Shown: positions 17,705 through 27,641, counted from the first letter of the stretch. The stretch is DNA of 64,000 nucleotides from Site-B1 sp963722665 (GCA_963722665.1 CAVRNW010000037.1:53976-117975), one strand, 5' to 3'. The notes: generated from the letters alone by a model not told the origin. Translations and numbers: made by a program.

Positions 17705-18859
17705 ATGAAAAGAACAAAGACCGTTATTATTTTAGTTGTTATAGTAGTTGCATTTACATCTGCTTTATTTTATTTATGGAAAAAGAATCAGGAAGACCCT
17801 GTGACCTATACAACCGAAAACCCGTCTGAGCAAACAATTATAGTTCAAACATTGGCAACTGGAAGTATTGTTCCAAAAGAAGAAATTTTGATCAAACCAA
17901 ATATTTCCGGCGTTATTGAAGAGGTTTACATTGAGGCTGGTGAATATGTCAATTCAGGTGACCTTATTGCAAAAATACGTGTCATTCCAAATGTATCGTC
18001 TCTTACAAGTGCCAAAAATAATATTGCTTCAAATCAAACTGCTATGCGAACAGCAGAAATAAATTATCAGACTCAGCAGGCGAGCTACGAAAGACAGAAA
18101 GCATTATTTGAAAAAGGAGTGATATCAGCCAACGATTTTGAAACAATTAATAATACATATCTACAGGCAAAACAAGGCGTTGAACAAGCTCGTATTTCCG
18201 TTAATTCTGCTAGACAGAACTATGATATTATTAAAACAGGCACGACCAGCGGACTTGGTTCTATTGCACAAACCCAGGTTAGAGCAACGGTTTCAGGGAT
18301 GGTACTTGACGTTCCGGTAAAAGAAGGTAACCAGGTCATTGAAGCCAATAATTTTAATGAAGGAACATCTATTGCCTCATTGGCAGATGTGAAGAAAATG
18401 ATTTTTGAAGGAAAAGTTGATGAAAGTGAGGTTGGAAAGATTAAAGAAGGATTGCCATTAGAGATTACTGTTGGTGCTATTGAGAATAAAAAGTTTGATG
18501 CTATTTTAGATTATATTGCACCAAAAGGGGTAGAAGAAAATGGAGCTATTCAATTTGAAATTAAAGGATCCTTAAAGAAAATAGATTCAATATTTATTCG
18601 GGCTGGTTTGAGCGCCAATGCTTCCATTATTTTGGATAAAGCAGAAAATGTATTGGCTATTAAAGAAGCTCTGGTTCAATATGACCCAAAAACTAAAAAA
18701 CCGTTTGTGGAAATTGAGGTTGGTGACCAGAAATTTGAAAGAAAAGATGTGGAACTTGGAATAAGTGATGGTATATTTGTGGAAGTTAAAAATGGAGTAA
18801 CTAAAGATGATAAAATAAAAGTTTGGAATCAACTCAAAGGAATTCCAAATTACAGGTAG
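17705..18859 (+). CDS. Efflux periplasmic adaptor (HlyD/MFP family), first copy
   Basis: A 384-residue membrane fusion protein: N-terminal anchor helix (about 7-24), a split lipoyl/barrel-sandwich domain (first half around PNISGVIEEVYIEAGEYV), a coiled-coil hairpin (about 100-180) and beta-barrel domains. It would bridge the MacB-like permeases to the TolC-type channel encoded next. It lies 18 nt after the second permease. Confidence 0.93.
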   Translation: MKRTKTVIILVVIVVAFTSALFYLWKKNQEDPVTYTTENPSEQTIIVQTLATGSIVPKEEILIKPNISGVIEEVYIEAGEYVNSGDLIAKIRVIPNVSSLTSAKNNIASNQTAMRTAEINYQTQQASYERQKALFEKGVISANDFETINNTYLQAKQGVEQARISVNSARQNYDIIKTGTTSGLGSIAQTQVRATVSGMVLDVPVKEGNQVIEANNFNEGTSIASLADVKKMIFEGKVDESEVGKIKEGLPLEITVGAIENKKFDAILDYIAPKGVEENGAIQFEIKGSLKKIDSIFIRAGLSANASIILDKAENVLAIKEALVQYDPKTKKPFVEIEVGDQKFERKDVELGISDGIFVEVKNGVTKDDKIKVWNQLKGIPNYR

Positions 18860-18917
18860 TGCAATTAATTTAAAAATTCTGTAACACTAAAGCATCATTT
18901 TAGACATATAATCAATT

Positions 18918-20246
18918 ATGAAAAAACTATTCGCCTTACTATTTATCCTTTCTATATTCTCTTCCCAGGCTCAGGTAAAAAAATGGACACTTAAGGAGTG
19001 TGTAGATCATGCCATTGAACAGAATATTAGTATAAAACAAGCAGAATTAGATCTGGACCAAACAGAGCTGAATAAAAATGACGCTATCGGAAGTTTTCTG
19101 CCTAATTTAAACGCCAGAGCGTCTAACTCTTGGAATACAGGTTTAACTCAGGATCCCGTTACTTTTAACGCGGTCACTTCAACTTCACAAAATCTGTCAG
19201 GAGGTCTAAGTTCAAGTTTAGATATATATAGCGGCCTAACAAGGTTAAATGAATTACATCGCTCTAAATTGTCAATTTTAGCCAGTCAATATCAATTAGA
19301 GAATATGAAAACTGATATTTCGTTATTTGTGGCTAATTCATTTTTACAAATACTCTTTAATAAAGAACAAATAAAGGTGTTGACTTCACAAATTGAAGTT
19401 ACTTCCAATGAGTTAGAGCGAACTAAAGAACTAATTGATGCTGGCGTAGTACCGGAAGGGGATTTATTAGAAGTACAAGCAACCTTATCAAGTCAGGAAC
19501 AGCAATTGGTTATTGCAGAAAATGCTCTTTATATCTCAAAACTTTCCTTGGCCCAGCTTTTATTGATAACAGATTATGATAATTTCGACATAGTAGATAT
19601 AGAATATATGATTCCGATTTCAGATATTCTTAATCAATCACCGGAATTAATTTTTGATAAAGCTCAGGAAACACGTAAAGAAGTTTTAATAGCAGAAACG
19701 AATTCTGAAATTGCAGAATACGATTTAGAAATAGCAAGAGGTAGACTACAACCAAACTTATCATTTACTTATAGTTTTGGTTCAAATTATTTTACTTCAC
19801 AGGTTTTCGATACTCCTAATTTTGAAACACAAATGACAGATAATAAAAGCCATAACTATGTACTTTCATTAAATATTCCAATTTTCAATAGATTTTCTGG
19901 AAGAAATAATGTAAAAAGAAGTAAAATTAATGTTGAGCGAGCAAACTATCAATTAGAGCAGGAAAAACTAGATCTGCAAAGTACTGTTTACCAAGCCCAT
20001 AACGATGCTAAGGGTGCTATAAAAGCTTATGAAGCTGCCGTTAAAACTTTGAAAGCAAGAGAATTGGCTTATAATTTCTCACAGGAACGTTATAATGTTG
20101 GGTTGTTAAATGCATTCGATTTTAGCCAATCTCAAAATCAATATGTGGCTGCCCAAAGTGAAGTAGTTAGGACTAAATACGATTTTATCTTTAAATTAAA
20201 AGTATTGGAATTATATTTCGGAATACCAATAACTGATATAAATTAA
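18918..20246 (+). CDS. TolC family outer-membrane efflux protein
   Basis: A 442-residue protein with a signal peptide ending at SSQAQ and the long alternating helices of TolC (two repeats, each beginning with an ECVDHAIEQN or EVLIAETNSE type helix). It forms the outer-membrane exit duct of the efflux system. It sits between the two adaptor genes, which supports a complex with both. Confidence 0.94.
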   Translation: MKKLFALLFILSIFSSQAQVKKWTLKECVDHAIEQNISIKQAELDLDQTELNKNDAIGSFLPNLNARASNSWNTGLTQDPVTFNAVTSTSQNLSGGLSSSLDIYSGLTRLNELHRSKLSILASQYQLENMKTDISLFVANSFLQILFNKEQIKVLTSQIEVTSNELERTKELIDAGVVPEGDLLEVQATLSSQEQQLVIAENALYISKLSLAQLLLITDYDNFDIVDIEYMIPISDILNQSPELIFDKAQETRKEVLIAETNSEIAEYDLEIARGRLQPNLSFTYSFGSNYFTSQVFDTPNFETQMTDNKSHNYVLSLNIPIFNRFSGRNNVKRSKINVERANYQLEQEKLDLQSTVYQAHNDAKGAIKAYEAAVKTLKARELAYNFSQERYNVGLLNAFDFSQSQNQYVAAQSEVVRTKYDFIFKLKVLELYFGIPITDIN

Positions 20247-20251
20247 CCATC

Positions 20252-21547
20252 ATGAGTAAAAAAACACTTTATATAGTAATAGCTAGTGTCATTGTATTAC
20301 TTGCCGTATTAATTGGAGGAAAAAAAGCAGGCTGGTTTGGCAAGCAAGGTAATTTTAAAGAAATTGAAACTACTAAAATCTCTAGAATTGATATTGTTGA
20401 AACTGTTTCGGCAACTGGTAAAATACAACCCGAAGTTGAAGTTAAATTATCAAGTGAAGTATCGGGAGAAATTATTGAACTTCCTATTGTTGAAGGGCAA
20501 CAAGTTAAAAAAGGCGAATTGTTAGTTCGTGTCAATCCGGATATTTATCAATCAAGTTTAAATCGTTCACAAGCCACTTTGCAGAATACCAGAGCAGGAT
20601 TAAATCAGGCAGAAGCAACACTTAAAGAAGCTAAAGCAAATTACGACAGAAACAAACAATTGTTTGAAAAAGGGATCATTTCTAAAGCAGATTGGGATAG
20701 AGCCGTATCTTCTTATGAAGTCGCTCAGGCCAATCAGCAGTCAGCTTATTATGGTGTAAAAAGTGCAGGTGCTACTGTTAATGAAGCACGTGATAATTTG
20801 AACAGAACAAATATATATGCTCCAATGAGTGGTACAATCTCTAAATTATCTGTAGAATTAGGAGAACGCGTTGTAGGAACGCAACAAATGGCAGGAACTG
20901 AAATACTTCGTGTTGCCAATTTGAATAATATGGAAGTGGAAGTAGATGTAAATGAAAACGATATTGTTAAAGTGTCAATTAGTGATTCTGCAATTGTTGA
21001 GGTAGATGCGTATCTTAAAAAGGAATTTAAAGGAATCGTGACTGAAATTGCAAACTCTGCTGATGGTGTTTTAACATCAGATCAGGTAACTAATTTTAAA
21101 GTCAAGGTCAGAATTCTGGAAGAATCATATAAAGATCTTATAGAAGGTAAGCCGGAATACTATTCACCATTCAGACCTGGAATGACAGCTACAGTCGATA
21201 TAATTTCTGATAGAAGGGAAGACGTAATCGGAGTGCCAATTAGCGCAATTGTTATCAAATCGGATACGTCGTCGGTCAAAGGCAGAAAGGATAAAGAGAA
21301 GAAAATAGAAAGTGAAGAAGAGAAAAAATTTGAATGTGTCTTTGTGAAGGAAGGCGATAAAGCTAAGCTTAGGGTTGTAGAAACGGGAATCCAGGATGAT
21401 ACCAATATTGAGATCATCAAAGGTTTGGAAGAGGAGGATGAAGTAATTACAGGGCCATATACAACGGTTACCAAAACTCTTAAAAATGGTGATAGTGTTG
21501 AGTACAAGAAAGAAGAGAAAGAGAAAGAAGAGGAAGAAGATTCTTAA
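20252..21547 (+). CDS. Efflux periplasmic adaptor (HlyD/MFP family), second copy
   Basis: A 431-residue membrane fusion protein with an N-terminal anchor (about 5-23), a lipoyl half-motif (SSEVSGEIIELPIVEGQQV), a coiled-coil hairpin (about 105-180) and a C-terminal region that ends in a highly charged Lys/Glu tail. It is clearly distinct from the first adaptor, so the operon encodes two adaptors. It starts 5 nt after the TolC-type gene, and tsaB follows with a 5-nt gap. Confidence 0.93.
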   Translation: MSKKTLYIVIASVIVLLAVLIGGKKAGWFGKQGNFKEIETTKISRIDIVETVSATGKIQPEVEVKLSSEVSGEIIELPIVEGQQVKKGELLVRVNPDIYQSSLNRSQATLQNTRAGLNQAEATLKEAKANYDRNKQLFEKGIISKADWDRAVSSYEVAQANQQSAYYGVKSAGATVNEARDNLNRTNIYAPMSGTISKLSVELGERVVGTQQMAGTEILRVANLNNMEVEVDVNENDIVKVSISDSAIVEVDAYLKKEFKGIVTEIANSADGVLTSDQVTNFKVKVRILEESYKDLIEGKPEYYSPFRPGMTATVDIISDRREDVIGVPISAIVIKSDTSSVKGRKDKEKKIESEEEKKFECVFVKEGDKAKLRVVETGIQDDTNIEIIKGLEEEDEVITGPYTTVTKTLKNGDSVEYKKEEKEKEEEEDS

Positions 21548-21552
21548 TTACA

Positions 21553-22224
21553 TTGGCTTTAATACTTAATATAGAAACTGCAACCACAAACTGTTCTGTT
21601 GCTTTAGCAAGAAATGGCAAGACAATTGTGATTAAAGAGGATAATGATAAAAATTATTCTCATTCAGAGCGATTACATGTTTACATTCAGGATCTATTTG
21701 ATCAATCTAATACTAAATTAAGTGATCTGGACGCCATAGCTATTAGCAAAGGACCGGGTTCTTATACCGGTTTACGTATTGGTGTTTCTGCAGCAAAAGG
21801 ACTATGTTACACTTTAGATATCCCTTTGATTTCTGTATTGACATTAAAATCATTGGCTCGTAAGATAGAAATTCAAAAAGGATATATTGTTCCAATGTTA
21901 GATGCCAGAAGGCTGGAAGTATATTCTGCAATTTATGATCATAATGGGGAGATGATCCGTGATACAAAAGCTGAAATCTTAAATGAACAATCATTTAAAG
22001 ATCTGCTAATTACAGATGAAGTTTATTTTATTGGGAGTGGAGTAGAAAAAAGTAAATTGATCATTAAACATAAAAACGCTCATTTTATTGAAGATAAATT
22101 ACCATCTGCAAATGAGATGGATTTACTGTCCTTTGATAAATTTGTAAATAATGACTTTGAGGACGTCGCTTATTTTGAGCCTTATTATTTAAAGGATTTT
22201 GTAGCCTTAAAGCCAAAAACTTAA
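21553..22224 (+). CDS. tsaB: tRNA threonylcarbamoyladenosine biosynthesis protein TsaB
   Basis: A 223-residue ASKHA-fold protein that partners TsaD and TsaE in adding threonylcarbamoyl to A37 of ANN-decoding tRNAs. The N-terminus ALILNIETATTNCSVAL and the GPGSYTGLRIG motif (about 73-83) are diagnostic. The start codon is TTG at 21553; it places the first strand exactly where the family begins, and no ATG lies nearby. The gene is the last of the efflux operon and ends overlapping the convergent MscS gene by 4 nt. Confidence 0.95.
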   Translation: MALILNIETATTNCSVALARNGKTIVIKEDNDKNYSHSERLHVYIQDLFDQSNTKLSDLDAIAISKGPGSYTGLRIGVSAAKGLCYTLDIPLISVLTLKSLARKIEIQKGYIVPMLDARRLEVYSAIYDHNGEMIRDTKAEILNEQSFKDLLITDEVYFIGSGVEKSKLIIKHKNAHFIEDKLPSANEMDLLSFDKFVNNDFEDVAYFEPYYLKDFVALKPKT

Positions 22225-23027
22225 GTCTGTTTTTTTATTTCAACTCTATGTGGATAAGGGATTTCTATTCCAGCCTTATCTAGGTCATATTTTACTTGTT
22301 CTGTTACTTCAAAGTAAACATTCCAATAATCACTTGTGTTACACCAGGGGCGAACTGCAAAATTAACAGAACTGTCAGCCAATTCCTTAACATTGACCGT
22401 AGGTTCTGGATCTTGCAAAACTTTTGGATTGGATTTTAAAACCTTCATTAAAACATCTTTGGTTTGTTTTATATCTGCATCATAGCTAACACCAAAAACC
22501 AGATCTACCCTTCTTGTGCCCATAGATGTGTAATTAACAATATTGCCGTTTGACAAAGCACCATTTGGAATAATAATTTCCTTGTTCGATAATCCTATCA
22601 ACTTAGTTGTGAAAATTTCAATTTCTTTAACAGAACCTATTTCTCCTTGAGCTTCTATGAGATCCCCAATTTTAATTGGTTTGAAGATCATAATTAAAGC
22701 CCCTCCGGCAAAATTAGATAAAGAACCTTGTAATGCTAACCCTATTGCCAAACCGGCTGCTGCAATCACCGCCGCAAATGATGTTGTTTCAATTCCCAGT
22801 TTTGCTACAACAGAAACAAATAGTAATATTTTCAGCGTCCAGCTTAAAAGGTTAGTAAGGAACTTTTGAAGTGTTTCATCAACACCTCTTTTTATCATTA
22901 TTTTCTTGGCTAGTTTTTTTATAAAGCCTATAATAACAAGCCCAATAATTAATACTACTAAGGCGGTAAGAACCTTTGGAGAATACTCAATTAAAAGTTT
23001 TTTGATAGCATCTAAATAGTTGTCCAT
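22221..23027 (-). CDS. MscS family mechanosensitive ion channel
   Basis: A 268-residue small-conductance mechanosensitive channel. It has three N-terminal helices; the pore-lining third helix is visible as AAAGLAIGLALQGSLSN with its glycine/alanine packing pattern, followed by the beta domain (GDLIEAQGEIGSV) and the alpha/beta vestibule. It releases solutes during hypo-osmotic shock. It is transcribed alone from a near-ideal promoter. Confidence 0.96.
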   Translation of the reverse strand: MDNYLDAIKKLLIEYSPKVLTALVVLIIGLVIIGFIKKLAKKIMIKRGVDETLQKFLTNLLSWTLKILLFVSVVAKLGIETTSFAAVIAAAGLAIGLALQGSLSNFAGGALIMIFKPIKIGDLIEAQGEIGSVKEIEIFTTKLIGLSNKEIIIPNGALSNGNIVNYTSMGTRRVDLVFGVSYDADIKQTKDVLMKVLKSNPKVLQDPEPTVNVKELADSSVNFAVRPWCNTSDYWNVYFEVTEQVKYDLDKAGIEIPYPHRVEIKKQT

Positions 23028-23043
23028 TCTAAAATAATTTTTG

Positions 23044-23074
23044 CAAATCTAAAGATTCCTTCATCAAAGACAAA
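23044..23074 (-). promoter_or_regulatory. Predicted promoter of the MscS channel gene
   Basis: Read on the minus strand: TTTG (23074-23071), 19 nt, TAGATTTG (23051-23044). This is an exact Bacteroidota consensus, about 17 nt before the ATG at 23027. Confidence 0.72.
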
Positions 23075-23093
23075 GAAATGGGACTTAGAATGA

Positions 23094-23450
23094 TTAAATA
23101 AATAAAGCAGATAAAAGAGCTATTAGTGCGGGAATAGATTGAACATAAAAAAGCTTGATCTTATTAGTAGAGTAAGCTCCGTATACTCCGGCAATTATTA
23201 TACAGCACAAAAAGAAAACCGAAACAATTTTGTCTTCTATAATTAAGGAAAATATTAATCCTGCGGCTAGAAAACCATTGTATAAACCTTGATTTGCGGC
23301 CAATACTTTTGTTTTTTCTGCAAATTCCTTACTTTCCAAATTAAAGGTTTTAATTCCTTTTTTGCTTGTCCATAAAAACATTTCTAATATTAAGAAGTAA
23401 AAATGTTCAACGGCTATAATAATTATTAAAACCTTGAATAGAGAACTCAT
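23094..23450 (-). CDS. DUF1304 family membrane protein
   Basis: A 118-residue protein with four hydrophobic helices. The N-terminal EHFYFLILEMFLW and the NQGLYNGFLAAGL segment are the conserved DUF1304 features. Function is not known. It starts 21 nt after the stop of the secreted protein gene upstream, so the two probably share a transcript. Confidence 0.88.
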   Translation of the reverse strand: MSSLFKVLIIIIAVEHFYFLILEMFLWTSKKGIKTFNLESKEFAEKTKVLAANQGLYNGFLAAGLIFSLIIEDKIVSVFFLCCIIIAGVYGAYSTNKIKLFYVQSIPALIALLSALFI

Positions 23451-23471
23451 AAGTAATTAATAAACAATGAT

Positions 23472-24164
23472 TCAAACACCATTAATATAGTTTGTAAGTT
23501 TGATCAAATCTTCTTCTTTATTGGTCTTGATCTTATTTTCCTTTATGAATTTTAATATTTCATCCTTTTTCGCTGGGAAAAGACTTGCTATATTTTTTTT
23601 GTTTTTAGGTAATTCAACAGCGATTGGACCTTCTTTCAATTTAATAAAAAACTGATCATTCAATCTTTTAAATTGTGGCGGTCTGTAAGCATCGTAACCT
23701 GTTTTTGACATCTTTTCTTCAATGAACATTATCTTTTCTTTTTTAAGTAAAGCAACAGTTTCTCCAACAGTTAATTTTTGAAAATATCCCGGCACTTTTT
23801 GACCATCTGAATTGGTATAATCAAATAAACCGTAGGTAATTTTGTTATCCAGAAAAGTAACTTCAGCATTTTTTTCATTTTTATTTAAGGCAAAGGATGT
23901 ATTGTCTTTTCCCTGGACTTCCATCTCATCATCGTAGGCATTATATTTTACGTTGAATTTATATCCGGAATAAATAGATATGGTTGCCTTATTAAAATCG
24001 TCTTGTATATATTTTGAACCTTCAACATCAACTTTATCATCAAGACCAATAGTTATAAAACTGCTTGATCTGTCAAAAGCCCCATCCGCAAAAGCAATAT
24101 TTTGTTGAGAGTAAATACCGGTACTGAAAAGAAGTAAAAGGATAAGATTTAATATAATTTTCAT
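23472..24164 (-). CDS. Secreted protein of unknown function
   Basis: A 230-residue protein with a signal peptide (MKIILNLILLLLFSTGIYSQ) and a lysine- and aspartate-rich, mainly beta-strand mature region with no motif I recognise. No lipobox and no C-terminal sorting domain were seen, so it is probably periplasmic. It lies 51 nt downstream of the DUF255 lipoprotein gene on the same strand. Confidence 0.75.
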   Translation of the reverse strand: MKIILNLILLLLFSTGIYSQQNIAFADGAFDRSSSFITIGLDDKVDVEGSKYIQDDFNKATISIYSGYKFNVKYNAYDDEMEVQGKDNTSFALNKNEKNAEVTFLDNKITYGLFDYTNSDGQKVPGYFQKLTVGETVALLKKEKIMFIEEKMSKTGYDAYRPPQFKRLNDQFFIKLKEGPIAVELPKNKKNIASLFPAKKDEILKFIKENKIKTNKEEDLIKLTNYINGV

Positions 24165-24215
24165 TCTAATTTTTTATTTAAGTTTAATATTATTTGTCAA
24201 TAAATATACTGCATT

Positions 24216-26330
24216 TTATTCAGTGGACAAAAGCTGTAAAGCCTTTTCAATTGAATCAACTGGTAGTTGACAGGTGTTATTAACACAGACATAAATATAA
24301 GTCTTGTTTTCAACATATCTGTCCTTAATTAGAGGCGCTTCTGCTTTGGTAGGACTGCTCGCAATGAGGATATTTGGCAAATAATAACTGCTAATTTTTT
24401 GAGATATCTGTTTAGAATCTTTTCCAACAATGGCCACTTCAAAAAACGGATTACTATAATTAAGCATCAGGTCCAGCCAGTTTGAAAATCCCGAGCCATA
24501 AGATTTAATCTCCGGCTTAACGTTATTAAGCATTGTAGTTGCTGATTTTAAGTAATTGGCATTATTAAAATAATGGGATAATTTAAATAAGTTCTTTGCC
24601 ATTATTGAATTACTGGCAGGAATTACGTTGTCTCTAAATTCAATATTTCTAGTAACAAGTTTTGCATCTTTGACAGAAGTGAAGTAAAACATATTACTTG
24701 ATTCATCAAAGAAATTGTCAAAGGTATAATTTGTTAGATTTCTGGCGGTATTTAGCCATTTTTCATCACTGGTTACCTGATAAAGACTTATGAAAGCCTC
24801 AATTGTAGTGGCATAATCAATTAAATAGCCGTTGATACTACTTTTTCCATTTTTATAGTTTCTGTATAATCCACCTTCTTCATTAATTTGTTGATTCAAA
24901 ATAAAACTGGCATTTCTTAAAGCTATTTCCAGATAGGAAGAATTGCCAAAAACTCGATAAGCATCAACATAACCTTTTAACATAAGAGCATTCCAGGATG
25001 TAAGGGTTTTATCATCTAGTCTTGGTCTTGAGCGTTTATCTCTTTCTTTTAAAAGGATCTGTTTCCATTCCTTTTTCTTTGTTCTTAGTTCATCTTGTTT
25101 GATCTTGTTATCTTTGGAGAATTGTTCATCTTCTTTATCTCGTATCAACACATAATTATCATGTTCCCAGAACCCATACGCATTAATGTTATAATACTTT
25201 GAAAATAGATCATAGTCTTCTTTCAATAAACTTTGTAACTCTTCTTTTTTCCAAACATAGAAAGCACCTTCTTCTAATTTTTTTTCTTCGTTCAAACTAT
25301 CAGCATCAAGGGAAGAATAAAAAACGCCTTCTTCAGAAGTCAAGTCCTTTTTTATAAAATCCAAAGTTTCTATAACAACATCTTTATAGAGTTCATTTTT
25401 GGTCACTAAAAAAGCATCTGAATATAAACTGACCAATTGGGCATTATCATAGAGCATTTTTTCAAAATGAGGAACATGCCATTTAGTATCTACAGAATAC
25501 CTTGAAAAACCACCTCCTAATTGGTCATAAATTCCACCTAAAGCCATTTTTTTCAATGTCAGATCTACATATTTTTGTAATTCGGAATCTTTATTTTGAT
25601 GGGCATATCTTAATAAAAAATGATAATTGTTTGGTAGCATGAATTTAGGTGCACGATTTGGTCCTCCCATTTTCATATCAAAGCTCTGGCTCCAATCCTT
25701 TATAACCTGATCTATAAAACTTAGTTTAAAATCAGGTTCGTCATTATTTAAAATCACCATGTCCATACTTTTCATGCCTTGCTCCAAATTATCGGCATAG
25801 TCAGTTAATTTCTCCGGATTTTTATCATATAAACTTGCTAACTGGTTTAATACATTGATCCATTGGTCTTTTTTAAAATATGTTCCTCCCCAAACCGGTC
25901 TTCCATCTGGTAAAGCAACTACATTTAAAGGCCATCCTCCATGTCCTGTCATTAGCTGAACAGCATTCATGTAAACCTGATCCACATCTGGGCGTTCTTC
26001 ACGGTCTACTTTAATATTTACAAAACTTGAGTTCATGGATTTAGCAACTAAGGTATCTTCAAAACTTTCATGTTCCATAACATGGCACCAATGGCAAGCC
26101 GCATATCCAATACTTATTAATATAAGTTTGTTCTCACTCTTTGCCAGGGATAGTGATTTTTCATTCCAGGGCATCCAATTGACCGGATTGTGAGCATGTT
26201 GAAGTAAATATGGACTTGTTTCGTTTATGAGGTCGTTAGTGAATTTATGAGTCATTTTTTTTGATGTTTGACTGTTGCAATTAAAAAGTATTATTGACAA
26301 AAAAAGTAATAAATAATAGGATTTGGTCAT
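24216..26330 (-). CDS. DUF255 thioredoxin-fold lipoprotein (YyaL/SPATA20 family)
   Basis: A 704-residue protein. Residues 1-18 form a lipoprotein signal with lipobox LFNC, so it is probably membrane-anchored outside the cytoplasm, unlike most cytosolic family members. The N-terminal thioredoxin-like DUF255 domain contains NPVNWMPW and the redox-type C79-H-W-C82 motif (GYAACHWCHVMEHESF). The rest is an alpha/alpha toroid resembling N-acylglucosamine epimerase/glycosidase domains (DQLGGGFSRYSVDTKWHVPHFEKML). Family function is poorly defined. Confidence 0.93.
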   Translation of the reverse strand: MTKSYYLLLFLSIILFNCNSQTSKKMTHKFTNDLINETSPYLLQHAHNPVNWMPWNEKSLSLAKSENKLILISIGYAACHWCHVMEHESFEDTLVAKSMNSSFVNIKVDREERPDVDQVYMNAVQLMTGHGGWPLNVVALPDGRPVWGGTYFKKDQWINVLNQLASLYDKNPEKLTDYADNLEQGMKSMDMVILNNDEPDFKLSFIDQVIKDWSQSFDMKMGGPNRAPKFMLPNNYHFLLRYAHQNKDSELQKYVDLTLKKMALGGIYDQLGGGFSRYSVDTKWHVPHFEKMLYDNAQLVSLYSDAFLVTKNELYKDVVIETLDFIKKDLTSEEGVFYSSLDADSLNEEKKLEEGAFYVWKKEELQSLLKEDYDLFSKYYNINAYGFWEHDNYVLIRDKEDEQFSKDNKIKQDELRTKKKEWKQILLKERDKRSRPRLDDKTLTSWNALMLKGYVDAYRVFGNSSYLEIALRNASFILNQQINEEGGLYRNYKNGKSSINGYLIDYATTIEAFISLYQVTSDEKWLNTARNLTNYTFDNFFDESSNMFYFTSVKDAKLVTRNIEFRDNVIPASNSIMAKNLFKLSHYFNNANYLKSATTMLNNVKPEIKSYGSGFSNWLDLMLNYSNPFFEVAIVGKDSKQISQKISSYYLPNILIASSPTKAEAPLIKDRYVENKTYIYVCVNNTCQLPVDSIEKALQLLSTE

Positions 26331-26355
26331 AACCCAAAGGTAAACAATATCGCAT

Positions 26356-26388
26356 AAAAAAAGCGCCCTGATCCAGGGCGCTTTTTTT
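26356..26388 (-). terminator. Rho-independent terminator after the dodecin gene
   Basis: A perfect 15-bp inverted repeat (26356-26370 with 26374-26388) around a 3-nt loop, GC core agcgccctg. The minus-strand T run ends dodecin transcription; the symmetric T/A tracts make it potentially bidirectional. Confidence 0.93.
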
Positions 26389-26402
26389 AATAAATTTTAA
26401 TT

Positions 26403-26603
26403 TTACTTGACTTCAAATGTCAATTTTACATTTACACGAAATTCGGTTACATTATCTCCACTAACCATAGCACTTTGATCCTGAACATAAACCGATTTAA
26501 TATTTTTTACAGATTTTGATGCTTGTTTTACAGCATTTTTTGTTGCGTCTTCCCAACTTTTGTCCGAATTTGCTAATACTTCAATTACTTTTAATACTGC
26601 CAT
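26403..26603 (-). CDS. Dodecin family flavin-binding protein
   Basis: A 66-residue protein of normal dodecin length. Dodecins form hollow dodecamers that store or buffer flavins. The pattern VIEVLANSDKSWEDATKNAV (helix after strand one) and the C-terminal beta strand EFRVNVKLTFEV match the family. It is monocistronic: a terminator follows, and 135 bp with no other gene lie upstream. Confidence 0.93.
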   Translation of the reverse strand: MAVLKVIEVLANSDKSWEDATKNAVKQASKSVKNIKSVYVQDQSAMVSGDNVTEFRVNVKLTFEVK

Positions 26604-26738
26604 AATAATGTTTTTAGGTTATTAATTAATTTTGAATTCTAAATTTACGAATTATTCACTTGAATATTGAAGTTATATAATCTTAAATAATATTCTCGAA
26701 TAGACAAAATGCAACTTTATCGGTTAAATTGAAAATTG

Positions 26739-27641
26739 CTAACCGTTAATTGCTTCAACACTACTAATTTTATCCTTCAGCATTTCCTTCAGCATATTTT
26801 CAATACCATTTTTAAGTGTAAAAGTGGAAGAAGGACAACCACTGCAGGCGCCTTGTAAAATCACTTTCACAATTTTAGTTTTGGCGTCATATGATTTAAA
26901 TTCAATATTACCTCCGTCACTGGCTACAGCTGGTTTTACATGTTCATTTAATATATTAACAATTTCCTTTGAAGTATCGTCCAGTAGCTCAAACTCCTGT
27001 TCTAATCGATCTTCGGTTTGCTTCATTTTTTGAGGTGCATTTTCAGAAATTATTTGTTTGCCATTTTCAAGGTAGCTCCTTATGAATTCTCTGAGTTCCA
27101 TTGTGATATCATCCCATTCTGCAACATCGAATTTTGTAATAGAAACATAATTCTCATCAAAAAATACTGATTTGACGAAGGGGAAATGAAATAGTTCTGA
27201 AGCTAATGGAGAGAATTTTGCTTCATCAATAGACGTAAACTCAAAAATAGAATTAACTATTTTTTTATTGGCGACAAACTTAATGACACTTGGGTTTGGT
27301 GTACTTTCGGCATAAATGGTAATAGGTGTTTTTTTCTTGCCTGTTATTTTACTAACTACAGCACCTCCGTTATTTAAATAATCCTGAATTTGATTAGAAA
27401 CTTCGTCCTGAACATCTTTCCATTCTACGATATTGAATCGTTCAATAGCAATAAAATTCCCCGAAATATATATTTTTTTTACAAAGGGTAAATAAAAAAG
27501 CTGTTGAGCTAAAGGTGAATCTTTGGCCTCATCTATATTATTAAATTCAAAGCTTTCGTAATCTGTTATGAATTCATTTGTTTCAAATTTTAGTATTGTT
27601 GGGTTGGAAGTTTCTTTTGGCTTAACCGATATATTTTTCAT
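26739..27641 (-). CDS. NifU/Nfu-type Fe-S scaffold with duplicated Nfu N-terminal domain
   Basis: A 300-residue protein. Two Nfu-N-type domains lie in tandem (about 9-95 and 107-200): each has TSNPTILKF or STPNPSVIKFV, a DEAK-x-SPLA segment, a PFVK strand and a D/EW-x-D helix start. The C-terminal NifU domain (about 225-300) carries the cluster-binding C266-x2-C269 (GACSGCPSS). It probably assembles or transfers Fe-S clusters in the cytoplasm. Most Nfu proteins have one N-domain; the repeat is the notable point. Confidence 0.94.
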   Translation of the reverse strand: MKNISVKPKETSNPTILKFETNEFITDYESFEFNNIDEAKDSPLAQQLFYLPFVKKIYISGNFIAIERFNIVEWKDVQDEVSNQIQDYLNNGGAVVSKITGKKKTPITIYAESTPNPSVIKFVANKKIVNSIFEFTSIDEAKFSPLASELFHFPFVKSVFFDENYVSITKFDVAEWDDITMELREFIRSYLENGKQIISENAPQKMKQTEDRLEQEFELLDDTSKEIVNILNEHVKPAVASDGGNIEFKSYDAKTKIVKVILQGACSGCPSSTFTLKNGIENMLKEMLKDKISSVEAING

